From: Euborellia annulipes
Lineage: Eukaryota; Arthropoda; Insecta; Dermaptera; Anisolabididae
NCBI GenBank assembly: GCA_023213315.1
Contig: JAKCPI010011676.1
Coordinates: 21,593-85,592, forward strand
Length of the DNA: 64,000 bases
Reading direction: 5' to 3'
Part shown: in pieces, positions 47,601 to 57,900 of the stretch
Layout of the letters: every line of letters begins with the position of its first letter
How positions within the stretch are numbered: the stretch's first letter is position 1
The notes under the pieces: generated by a model
Database searches by the model: none
What the model saw: the letters and a program-made list of their open reading frames with translations, nothing else
What the model was told of the DNA's origin: nothing
Program-made: the position numbers and the translations under genes

Positions 47601-47616
47601 TCAAATGTGTGAATAA
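41640..47616 (+). CDS. TSR1: Pre-rRNA-processing protein TSR1
   Basis: Five exons: 41640-41748, 42888-44359, 46225-46488, 46559-46877 and 47447-47616, joining to 777 residues (human protein about 804). TSR1 is a GTPase-like 40S assembly factor related to BMS1 that lacks GTP binding. Landmarks: N-terminal KHGKHRSKGE, the AARP2CN-type region, an acidic segment (WEEESEDEELDEEDDEA), PLDIPARDRFQRYRGLQSFR, SPWDPKEELPRDYTRIFQ, then the C-terminal beta-barrel region with ELIFHCGYRRFKAGP-like sequence (QLIFHCGYRRFKAGPIFSQH), VVLSGHPFKVHKKSAVIRFM, LRTRYGRRGHIKESLGTHG and YKRIFPKWNYEPF. The exon 3 acceptor is gaatag|aca at 46,225, required by frame. Introns 1 and 2 are rich in mobile DNA. The 3' end faces TMEM115, 266 bp between stops. 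Confidence 0.97.
42205..42310 (-). mobile_element. Single-arm PLE-like fragment
   Basis: Shares TCAGCCAAATTGG and TTCAATAAAACTCCCAGAAT with 36,959-37,196. Hammerhead at 42,260-42,294 (-): CTGAAGA, T, stem II GGCC/GGTC, GAAAC, GTC. The second arm is absent. Located in TSR1 intron 1. Confidence 0.65.
42467..42662. mobile_element. Tc1-like MITE family D, copy 3
   Basis: Diverged copy: GTGACAATATTAAAACACAC at the left and ATATTGACCCTCACAG at the right, with the internal arms (TTTATTGTTTTTATAAAA). Located in TSR1 intron 1. Confidence 0.6.
44380..44485. repeat. Short inverted repeat after TSR1 exon 2
   Basis: AGAATAAAATTCCTTCCCT and AGGGAGGGAATTTTATTCT form near-perfect arms around 70 bases. Possibly a tiny MITE. 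Confidence 0.5.
44565..44705. repeat. MITE-like inverted repeat
   Basis: CACTTTGGTGGGAAGAATCG, then GAATTGAGA on the left and TCTCAATTC then CTCCCCTACAAAGTG on the right. More GC-rich than its surroundings. One copy only in this window. Confidence 0.45.
44903..44938 (-). ncRNA. Hammerhead ribozyme motif (AUAU type)
   Basis: CTGAAGA, C, stem II GGTTCC/GGGGTC (with G-U pairs), GAA, ATAT, then T. Mirror of 44,993-45,028. Confidence 0.7.
44988..45033 (+). ncRNA. Hammerhead ribozyme motif (AUAU type)
   Basis: Stem I TGTA/TACA, CTGAAGA, C, stem II GATTCC/GGGGTC with loop ATATCACT, GAA, palindrome ATAT, T at the cleavage position. The stem III palindrome differs from the ACGT families but remains self-complementary. 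Confidence 0.75.
45196..46139 (-). mobile_element. DNA transposon family E, copy 3 (interrupted)
   Basis: Ends CAGGTCTATTCTCTATAA and TTAGAGAATAGACCTG, flanked by ATT. Inverted relative to copies 1 and 2. A piggyBac-like MITE is nested at 45,589-45,968. Located in TSR1 intron 2. Confidence 0.8.
45589..45968. mobile_element. piggyBac-like MITE (family F), copy 2
   Basis: 380 bp, ends GGTGCGCGTCTCGG and CCGAGACACGCACC, flanked by TTAA (45,585-45,588 and 45,969-45,972). The matching site in family E copy 1 (CCTTTAATATTTTAATG) has a single TTAA, so this is a verified insertion. Confidence 0.85.
46940..47300 (-). repeat. Dispersed repeat family A, copy in TSR1 intron 4
   Basis: Inverted relative to copy 1: ATTGCGATCATGTCAAAAAT, GTCGAGATTTTGATGG, CCAAAAAGTACTAGTAC and TGTATATTCTTATTTTGCC appear in reverse order. 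Confidence 0.75.
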
Positions 47617-47881
47617 GTATATATATATATATTTATATAATAAGAAAATAACAATGTTAAGCAATATTTTCAAAATTAATACCATTTAAATAAAAATGAT
47701 TTTGTACATATAATTACAGAGACATATAGTGGATTAGATTTCATAAGAATAAAACATTTATAAAATCCATATCTATTTTTTAAATATTTATAACATATTC
47801 ACCAATTCAAAATATTGGTAAACAATTTGGATTGACTTATAAATTATCACAAAAACACTCCACCATCCTTTTAAAATATTT

Positions 47882-50129
47882 TCAAATATTTTGTATAGTA
47901 TCTGTTTGAAGAGTTTTTTCATTATTGCTCGCTTCTGAAGATGTTGATGTTGAAATATTAATCGAGACTGATTGAGTTGGATTTGGATTTAAAGGAGCTT
48001 CACCTTTACTTAGCCGTTCGTTCAGAGCCTTTAAAGCGATTTGTCTAAAACAAAGGAAATTTATTTTAATTAGTTTAGATCCTTTCACAGTATATCTGAT
48101 CCATTTTGATTTAAACCGCAAAAAAAAAACTTTATTTTTGTCAAAGCTCAAATAAAATAAAGTCATTTTTATATCTTTTAAATCATCTATCTATTTGAAA
48201 CCAACGATATTTGTCAATTTCTAATTCAGGCTTGACCGAGATGAAGTTTGGTGGTTTGGTCGTGGCCTATATATTTAAAATTTGAAAAAAAATCGTTATT
48301 TTGCCCTTTCGGCTACAGAGCCCATTTAGGGGTTTGAATTTATTAGTGTTTTGTTGATTTAATATTAATTTGCTTGATGTATTTTGCCTACATGTATATA
48401 TTCTTATAAATAAAATATAAACAAACTTAAATTGCTAGTTTAATAGTATATTTTTTACTCTCCTGGGAGGGAGGGGGTTAAACCCTAATCCACCCTCCCC
48501 TCCCCTGATTTAATGTGATGGTGGGCTTTTCTGTGATATTATGTTATTCATTTCATTTATGGCTAACAATCAGGAAATATCTCATAATTTCGCGGAGCGA
48601 AAAGCAAAAAGCTCACGGAGCCCCGCTGTTAAGAACCAGTGGTTTAAGGTCTTAATAAATTAATAATTTACCTTCTTCTTTCCATGTCATGAGGGTCAAT
48701 TCCAGGCATATTTATTGTTAATCCTCCAGGAGTAGTGTTAAGTTCAAATTTTCTGGTTGGTTTACGACAAATACCAACTCGCACCAAAAATCCATATAAA
48801 GTATTTCCAAAGACAGCTATTGGAGGTTGCAACACATTTGGAAAAAAACTGAAACAAACAATAATATGAATATATATTAGCTTTAAATTATTTTCTATTA
48901 TTGTCAGAAGTATTTAAGGTCTATAAAAATTGTCAAAAAAGAGATATTAAGTTGAAAAGTAATTTAGAAATTAATAATTTATACATATGCTATACGTCCA
49001 GTAATTAACTAAGTGGGGGAAAAACAAGTGAGTCACAAATAAAAAAATGTCAAGAATTTTTTCATTTATATAATTTTCTTCAATCTCTCAACAGAGATTA
49101 ACTCCAAAAACAGAGAGACGGAGGAGACATTGGCAATGTTTGGAAATTTTCACGGCAAGTGGGATTTGAACCCGAGTTGGGTAGCAACTCTAGATTCGTA
49201 ATCCACAGCTTATCCGATTAGCCACGAGCCTTCATAGATACCCAAAAATAATTTTAAATTGCCCCACCACTCATCTGAATTAATTATTGGACTAAATATT
49301 TTTTAGGTAGGTATTAACAGGCAATAAAGAATTTGGACAGGCCCAAGAAGTCAGATGGACAGTCTAGATATCTTATTTTATGTCAATATACAAATTTTTT
49401 TGAAAAAATTAATGACCTTGCAAATGTAAAATTATCAGCCATATCGCCTTTTGAACCGTTATTATGTCTTTGATAAAAACGCAGATATATCCAGCTTGTG
49501 ATAAGCCCAGACATATACATTGTCGGATATGTTCCTTCTAGAAGACCAATCAGCCAGAGAATGAGGGACATAATGAATACAGATAAGGGAACATTTCGGT
49601 TGGTGATCTTTCCTAGGGGGGTTTTGATGATTAGATGATCTGGCATGATTTGTTTAACTGCAACTGAAACTGCAGCAATATAACCGGCCAGTCCATGAAT
49701 GTGGACGGTAAAAAGAAGATCTGTATTAAAAGTACACATATAGAGGAAAAGATAAAAGAATCCACTGAGGAAAGCAACTCCAATATTTACAATGGCAAAG
49801 AATGTCATCATCTCTAGAGCACCCCATAATGGTTCAATTAATTTACCGCAAAGCCCTAATGTGATTATGTCCACACAAACTTCCCAAAAGTGTATTTCTA
49901 AAAAACAAAATGTAAATGCTGTCCAAATCCAAAAAACTGGAGGCAGTAAGTAACCTGGAGTCACACTTAGAATTCGTTCAACTTCTAGATCCTTTGAATA
50001 TGATAAAAAATAACTACATAATACCACAACACAAATAAATTTGACTGATGTACTTGTATTTCTCAAAAGGGCGATAAATTGTTGTCGAATAAAGGGAAGA
50101 TTTTTGGTTAAATTTTTAAGAGCCGCCAT
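47882..50129 (-). CDS. TMEM115: Transmembrane protein 115 (Golgi, rhomboid-like fold)
   Basis: Minus-strand exons 50129-49417, 48848-48672 and 48044-47882 join to 350 residues (human 351). TMEM115 is a Golgi multi-spanning protein of the DUF1751 family, implicated in Golgi-to-ER retrograde traffic. Landmarks: FICVVVLCSYFLSY (TM1), VTPGYLLPPVFWIWTAFTFC, LIEPLWGALEMMTFFAIVN, LFTVHIHGLAGYIAAVSVA, WIYLRFYQRHNNGSKGDMAD and the C-terminal cytosolic ALKALNERLSKGE. Hydrophobic segments are as in the family. I chose the ATG at 50,129 (MAALKNLTKN) because it matches the usual N-terminal length; ATGs 24 and 48 bases upstream are also in frame. The exon 1 donor is GTCATT, a weak site, but the frame requires it. 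Confidence 0.95.
48575..48645 (-). repeat. Possible hAT-type transposon end
   Basis: The minus strand reads CACTGGTTCTTAACAGCGGG followed by CTCCGTGAGC, the style of hAT termini. It lies in TMEM115 intron 2. The opposite end is not identified. Confidence 0.4.
49153..49230 (-). repeat. tRNA-like unit with long variable arm
   Basis: Minus strand: GGCTCGTGGCTAATCGGATA, an anticodon-like arm around TTACGAA, a hairpin GAGTTG-CTACC-CAACTC like a class II variable arm, and the B box GGTTCAAATCC. The acceptor stem GGCTCGT/ACTTGCC is mismatched. Probably a SINE head or tRNA pseudogene. Confidence 0.5.
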
Positions 50130-51971
50130 TTTGACCCAACATGGCGCAGACATCAAATTAACAGATAGGGCATTCAAGTATTTGAAAATGCCGAAACTGA
50201 ACCAACTATAATATTAATCGGGGGTGCTAATGGGAGAATTTGAAATTGTGTGACGTCCGTTGCCACCCAGTGAGAGTTTGACCTTTAATCCGCTAGAGAG
50301 CAGGGTAGTAACGATGAAATGAGCATGTGATTTCTATATATATTATATTCAAATATTGTCAAATACGTTAAAATTGTCATTCAAGAGATAAGTATTGGAT
50401 TTCATTATATACTTAAAAATGTTTTTAATTATATTTATATGTTTATTAACTACATTTCCATTTATATTTTTAGGAAAAAGAAAATGTTTAGCAAAAAATT
50501 GCAATAATTATGACAAACTAATGAAATTGATAACCTAAAGATCATTCGATTTGGGCACAGTATTCCTAAAAATAACAGTCACCTGTGAGATCTTTCACAA
50601 CAAATGGAAACATCAATAAGATAAGTAATTTTTCTAATAAAACTAATAAAACTATGATAAATATTAGTGAAAATCAAACAATTGTCAATATTTTTGACAA
50701 TAGTTTGAGAACACAAATATTCTTCAAAATTTATTATAGAAATGGAGAAAGATCATCCATTAAATGATACATCAAATTCCTTAGAAGTTTTCTTTTGCTG
50801 AGGATTCAGATGTTATTCTTCGACAAAACTATCAACTGGACAACTCGCCTAATTTACCAATAACTTACGTTACTAATTTTGATTATTTTTCAGATCGTCA
50901 CAAATCTATAACAAATGACAATTTAACTTTATTATTTATCTCTTGTGTATTTTTGTTCATTTTTATATAAATTTTTGTATTTCTTTTGTATTCTGTACCC
51001 CAAAAGGTATAAAATGTATTTATCTGTATTTTTTTAAATAAATTGTTTATCTTTAAAATATCTGATGTTTATGTTATAAAAAATACCCAGATTCTTTCTA
51101 TATTAAAATTACTATTAACAAAAAATAATATATATAATTAAAAAAAAAAAAATCAATCAATAATATATATATATATTTACACGAAATACATAATTTAAAT
51201 TTAGCGGCTAAAATTTGGTTTGAATTTTCAAATTCCCTGCGTTCTGATTGTCACCCTGATGGACAAAACAAAATTAACATTGAGTTCTTTATATATATAT
51301 CTGTGATATTAATATTATAAAGTTTTAAAAATATCTTCCTATACATATGATATTCAAATCAAATTTTTTACAAAATTCAAACAAATCAAATGTTGTAATA
51401 ATAGTCCTTTCAAGGATTTCAGTGCTATACTCTTTGATTGCAACTTTGATAAAAAATATATACTCTTATGGTCTTCTTTAGTCCACTTCATGGCGCTGAT
51501 TATCTTTTTGCATTGACAGATCACTCAAAATAAACACCTAAAAAATTATTTTATCATATTAATATAACCATTATTTTGAAATTAGTTTTAAATAAATCTT
51601 AAAATAATTTTTAGGTTATTATTGAAAAGAATTTCAATATTTTATTTTGAATAAGAAGTTAGCTTGATTAATGTCTGTCAAACCAAAAGGTTTCTTAAAT
51701 TCATTAACTTATTCTATTTAGTTATAAATTTTACAATAAAGTATTTATCCATGGAATTTAGAAAAATATTATTTTGTTGTACTTAAAAACTTATATATAT
51801 ATTCATTGTTAAGATTTTTAAATATTTAAATCACATTATTGGTTATAAAAAGTAAGTTGCCTACAAATATTGTTTAATACTCACTTTTGAATTGAATTTC
51901 AATTTGTTATTATTTAATTTCTTTTTTTTTTTTAGTTTTCTTTATATAATAATTAATTGGAAAAATGCAAA
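50130..51971. other. Divergent spacer between TMEM115 and the RCC1-repeat gene
   Basis: 1.84 kb, very AT-rich. A 60-codon Asn/Ile-rich frame at 50,585-50,767 has no support. Around 50,990-51,050 (CCCCAAAAGGTATAAAATG and AAATAAATTGTTTATC) looks like a transcript 3' end, perhaps of an old LINE. Both neighbouring promoters must lie here; I cannot place them. Confidence 0.4.
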
Positions 51972-54900
51972 ATGCTCAGTGAAAATGAAACAAGTTATCC
52001 TGATGAAAATCTTTTTCATTTAAAAAAAGTATTCTCAGCTGATGAAATTTTAATTTCATCACGAAGTCAAGTCTCCAAAAGAGAAATACTAGCTCTAGTC
52101 ATTAAGTAAGTAATTAATTATTTTCTCATTTTTTTATGAGCATAGTGAGCATCATCAGTTGTTTATTTAAGAAAAGCTAAATTTACTTCTTTCTCTCAAA
52201 GTGATCAATGATCACAGAAATAATTTTATTTTGCCTCTTATCTGAAAAAGTTTATTTACGTTTATTACATATGAAAGAAAAATAATGAGCAAATAAACAA
52301 AAAGACTTGGAAGAATAGTGAATAATGAACTCTCTTGAATTTTACTTCTGCAATGAAGTGCTTCAATAATGGTTGTAGTTAATATTTAGAAAAGTACTAC
52401 GAAAGATTTTTATTTAAGAATTTCTATTAAGAAAAAATCTGTTTTCTTGCTTATTATGATTATAGTTATAAGTACAGTGAGGGACAATATCCCACCCTTG
52501 CGTTTTCTACTTGTGATTATTTCATTGTTTTTATAAAAGAAAGTCAAAATCTTTATTGGAAATTTTCTAGGTTTGAACTATGAAAGTTTCCATTAAAAAA
52601 ATTATAATATTTTTTTAAAAACAATGAAATAATCACAAGTAGAAAACACATGGGTGGGACTTAATATTGTTCTTCACTGTACATCTCACAAGTGTTTACC
52701 CTTTTTCTCTCCCTACGAGTAAATGGCACTAAAATATTCCAAACTAAGGCGAAACTATGATGATTTTGTTTCACCAGCATAAAACTAGACCATATGTCGC
52801 CCAACTGAGACTACCAACAATTATAAGGATTTACAAGAGGAAATTTTCCTGAGTCTATCATATTTTCCAATTATTACACTAAAAATAGGATACAGATCGT
52901 TAAAAAATAATTGGAAAGAAAAATGGAAGACCAAATTTTCGATTAATAAAATTATATTCATCTGTTAAAATGTATCTTTAGATCGTATACAATTATAATT
53001 TTTTTGTTTTTGGTTGTCAGGAAATTTCTCTCGTAGTTTTATTTCCTATACTCTAATTATTTTTTATATTATTTCAGTTCTGGGAATATTGCTGTTATTT
53101 ATACCAAAGAAGAAAATACTCTGCCAATAATAAAAAATATTACCTGGTATGCTGAAACAAATAAAAAAATTGTAGCCCTTTGTTTTGACCCTACCGGACA
53201 TTGGCTTCTAATATGCGGTATTTTTTACTTTTATTTTTTTAACTTATTTTATTAAATTAATTAATTTTATCCAATTAATTTTAGCTTTCGACGGCTCTCT
53301 TTATATACTTCCGGTATTAAAACTAGTTGATCCTGAACTTGCCATTGATCTTCGTTTTAAGATAAATGATCTGACATTAATCCCATCGCCGGTTCATTTT
53401 AATTCAAAATCGAATTCGACTGACATTTCAAAACCGACTGCGATTGTTTGGTGGCAAAATCTCATTTATTCCTACACAATAGCCATCGTAAGCACTGATA
53501 GAGGCGATATTATATTTGTTAATTTGATCACCGGTTGCCAAGTTGGTGTAACAAATGTTAAAGAACAGATTAATGAAATGACACTTTGCCAAGATAACAA
53601 TCTAGACCACGCTTTTCTTTTAGTAAGTATACTGATTTAAATTATTTTTCCCATTATGCTTTGATTGCATATATATATATAGAAGAGTTGAAGTATAACA
53701 CAGGCCCCTTTGGGCCGAGTTCATAATCGAAGTGTCCACGATTCACTTCTTGTGCGATAAAATATTTAAATTATATGATTCCTATATTCCTAAATGTGCA
53801 CAAATATAGTATAAGATGTTTTAGAAGGATTTTTATTTCTACTGGAATCACATGCTCTGTAACCACCAACAATTCATGTTTTTAAAATATTTCGCTTTCC
53901 ATTCCAATTAATGGGAAAATTTATATAAATATGGACGGAGTCTGAATTGCCAAAGTAAAAAATAATTAATTATACAAAAGGATAAAGGGAGCTCGCTGAT
54001 GTAGCGGGCTAGGGTATCGGCTTCTACAAAGAAGATCCCTGTTCAAATCCTGGGCTTGCGGGATTTTTTCATTAAATAAAAATATTTATTTAATCTAAAC
54101 AAATCCTCGGTGCTGTGACATCCCGCCTATGGAAGGGGCGCAAAGAAGGTTCCCCCTCAGTGATGCATTCTTCGAAAGGATTAGGCAACACGCCGATGCT
54201 GAGGGAATCACTCTCCGAACTAGGACATCCTCCCTAGCATAGAAGAGGTTGGTTGGAATAAGGATTAGTTCACTAGCTAGAGACGAAAGCAGATGGAGGA
54301 GTTAGATAGAAAAATGATGTAATTTCACGCCATCCGGGCTATGTACAGTGAGGGACAATATTAAGTCCCATCCATGCGTTTTCTACTTGTGATTATTTCA
54401 TTGTTTTTAAAAAATATTATATACTTTTGAAGGGAAACTTTCATGGTTCAAACATAGAAAATTTCCAATAAAGATTTTAATTTTCACAAAAGCCACAAAA
54501 GCTTTAATAAACACATTCGTGATTTTAATTTTCTTTTATAAAAACAATGAAATAATCACAAGTAGAAAAAGCATAGGTGGGACTTAATATTGTGCCTCAC
54601 TGTACACTTTTTTTTGTAAAAAACAAGAAAAAAAGTCATTGCTATTGGTTTTGTTTACAATTATGCAAATAAAAAGCCCCTTACTCTCAGATTTAGTATA
54701 ATGGCTCTTGGTTCCTTCATACATAACATCGTCCATATTATAATTGGAATGCAAATTCTCATTCACTGTGACATTTTAGTATACTGCCAAATTTTTTATG
54801 AACTTAAAAATGAGTATTTTTTCCTTTTTTATATTACTACTACTAATTATATCATTGAATTTAAACATTATTTATTCATATTTCAGATTACCTGTCCAGA

Positions 54901-57900
54901 AAACCAATACAAATTAGTTTTAGAACAACGTACCACAGGTTATACTTGGCCAATAGATTCTTTGGAAATAGATGCCAATCATGATAAATCGCCAATAAAA
55001 TGTGAAAATGATTATCCTGTCACAAGGTAATACTTTTTTCTACAGATTGTCATTTTTCTTTTACACTTTTAGATTTTAACTTTAAATTTTTCTAATAAAT
55101 AATTTTTGATTAGACTACTTATTAGATATCTGGCTCCCACCAGGCTATAACATTATTTGGATGTTTTGACATATCGAAAGGGAAAATTATAACAAAGGCC
55201 TACTTTAAAATATTTCGAAGTCTAATTAATATTTCTATGATATTGATAATAAATTTTTTATTATCATCATTTAATTGAAATAATTAGGGACGGGCTCTAA
55301 ATGGGAAACCCTATTCCATTATTTATTATCAATTTGTTTTTAAAAAATAGATCTCATTTACCAACTGCAAGAACAAGACTCCAGGGACTTAAACAATTGA
55401 GTGTTGAAAAACTTGCAAGTTTAAGACAAAAACTTGCTGAAACCCGTACCAAGCAATCCTCTTCATCTTCTCACACTAAACATGGTAATTTTTATAAGAA
55501 AAGTTAGCTGTAAATATTCAACTAATAAAATAATTTTATTTAAGAAAATAATACCCTTGAAGAGAGTACTGGGATTAAATCGTCACCAACGACGTTATCA
55601 TTGAGCGATGCTGAACATCCCTCACCTGAAAAGCTCAGTTCACAAATTGGAGAAACTCGATTAGCCAAGCAATTCACTCATGGGAAGGCGGTTCTCAGCG
55701 GATTTTATCCACCCACCAGTTTATTAACAGTATAAAACTTATTTATTTTATTATTCATTATTATAGATATTAATTATTTTTATTTATTTTCAGGTTCATG
55801 ATATGAATCTCGAAATAGTTCCCCTTTTAGTGCATAAACTCCCACCAGGATGTGGTCAAATTGTTTTAGGAGACAAATTAATACTCACTAGTAATATAAA
55901 TAATCGACATCTCATGCTTTTATCTACACATCTCTCTGAAAGCCGACTTGATTGCAATATGGTATGTGCCAAAAGATACTATTTATTCATATAAGTTAAG
56001 TGATCTACAGACAACCAACCGCAACCACGATTGTTAATGTGCTTTTTAGGAAATCGGATTTTAATGATTCTTGCTGTGTGATTATCATAATTATTGTTTA
56101 TTTTAATTTAAATATGATATTCACAGAAATCCTTTTACTGAATTGAATAGAGCATCTCCACAGACCGCAATACAGACAACATTAAAATTCTTTTTACAAA
56201 TTTCTTGACCCTGCTAATCATAAATGATATAATTATAATAGAATTACTATATTGTGAGTAAACGCTCACAATATGGTATATATAAGCTATATAATGGTTT
56301 CCAGAACAAGAGGGGTTACAAAAATAATAATTGTATTAATATCCATATCGATATAATCGAAGATACTTTATTAAGCGTTTTTAAGTCATAAATTTTGATT
56401 TTAAATAAATTTACATTATTTTATTTTATTTCAAAGTTGTGTACCTCGATCCGAGCGTCAGCCCCCTGGCTTATGTTAAATTTGAAAAATATCTGATTTT
56501 TCACTATTGATAAAATAATTATATGTTTTATATAAGTTTACGGTGTAAAGATGTCATTGGTGCCCATACCGGGCGTTATCAATCTTTTATTGTTATTTTT
56601 GTTTCGGCATGTAAACACTCAATTTGTCAGTCTCCTGATAAGTAATATTTTGAAAATTTAGTAATAATTATTTTAACTATATACTGGATTTGTTGTCTTT
56701 TCATTGTTATATTTAATATATAAAAGAAAAAAGTATCCCATATCAATTTATATTAGCAGATTTTTTGTGTTTTATATCAAAAAACGTCAGTCCCCTGGAA
56801 GTTTTTCAACCGGAAGGCTAAGAAGCTGATAAGCTTATATATTAATACAAAAAAAAAAAATGAAAAAATTTGAATGTTACTATATGGATACAATAAAATT
56901 AACTTATTGTCTATCAAAATCATTACAAACAATTGAAATCTAAGTAAGTAAGTAAGTTTCAAATTGTGTATTTCCCAAAATTAACCCATTTTTGTAGAAT
57001 GACCCATATATATTTAATTATTAGAGAAAAAAGAAGAGAAATAAACGCAATGGCAAACTGCACATGAATTTTTATTTTCATTATTTATTTGTTTTAGGAT
57101 TACAATCCAGAGGCTACAATATATCAAATTGATCTCGATGAAGAAGAATATATTTTGGGATTGCATCGGCGAGGCCCAAATATTACTGATTCGCATGAAC
57201 GACGAAGTAAAAGCCGAGATCGCGCAAGCATAGCTGAAAAGCCTCCTTTTACTCTAATCCATGATCTGCGTGAAGTGAATGTGCCAGCGCCAGTTATTGA
57301 TACATGGCATATTATAACTAACAGAGGAGTTTACGTTTTACGGCCCAGGCGTTGTATAGTCGGAGCTTTTTTTCGAACTTGTACTTCAACACCAACAACT
57401 TGAAAGAGCCGAACGACTCGCTGCTGCCTTTGGACTTGAACTTCATCGTCTTCTAGAATTGGCAGGGGACATTAAATTAGCATCTTCTCAATTTCCTCAA
57501 GCTATTGCACTTTACAAATTAGCAAGGGTAATTATCTTTATTATACTGTATTTTTTTTCTCTACCTTTATTTGTTTTTATATTTGTGGGATCCGCTCCGA
57601 CTTGAGTTGTTTGGTTGATTCGATTTTTTTAAGCATGCCATTTTTCTTATTCCAAACTTACATATCCATCTCAAAACGGAAGAGGAGGGCTACTTTTTTA
57701 ATATCCATTTTATTCTTTTATTGAATGCCACAACTTAACTGGAGATAGGGATGGAATCACTTGTAGTTTTTATCTTTTCACAGATGGCATGAATTTTTCA
57801 GTTTTTTATTATTATGGGAGTTTTTAAATATAGACCATATTTGTATTGTGTAAACAATTTATAGCTGAGTTGTTATATTAATAAGAGGGTAAAAATGAGA

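Noticed and set aside
50585..50767. 60-codon Asn-rich frame between TMEM115 and the RCC1-repeat gene
   Set aside because: Low complexity, no homology, no splice partner in a compatible phase.
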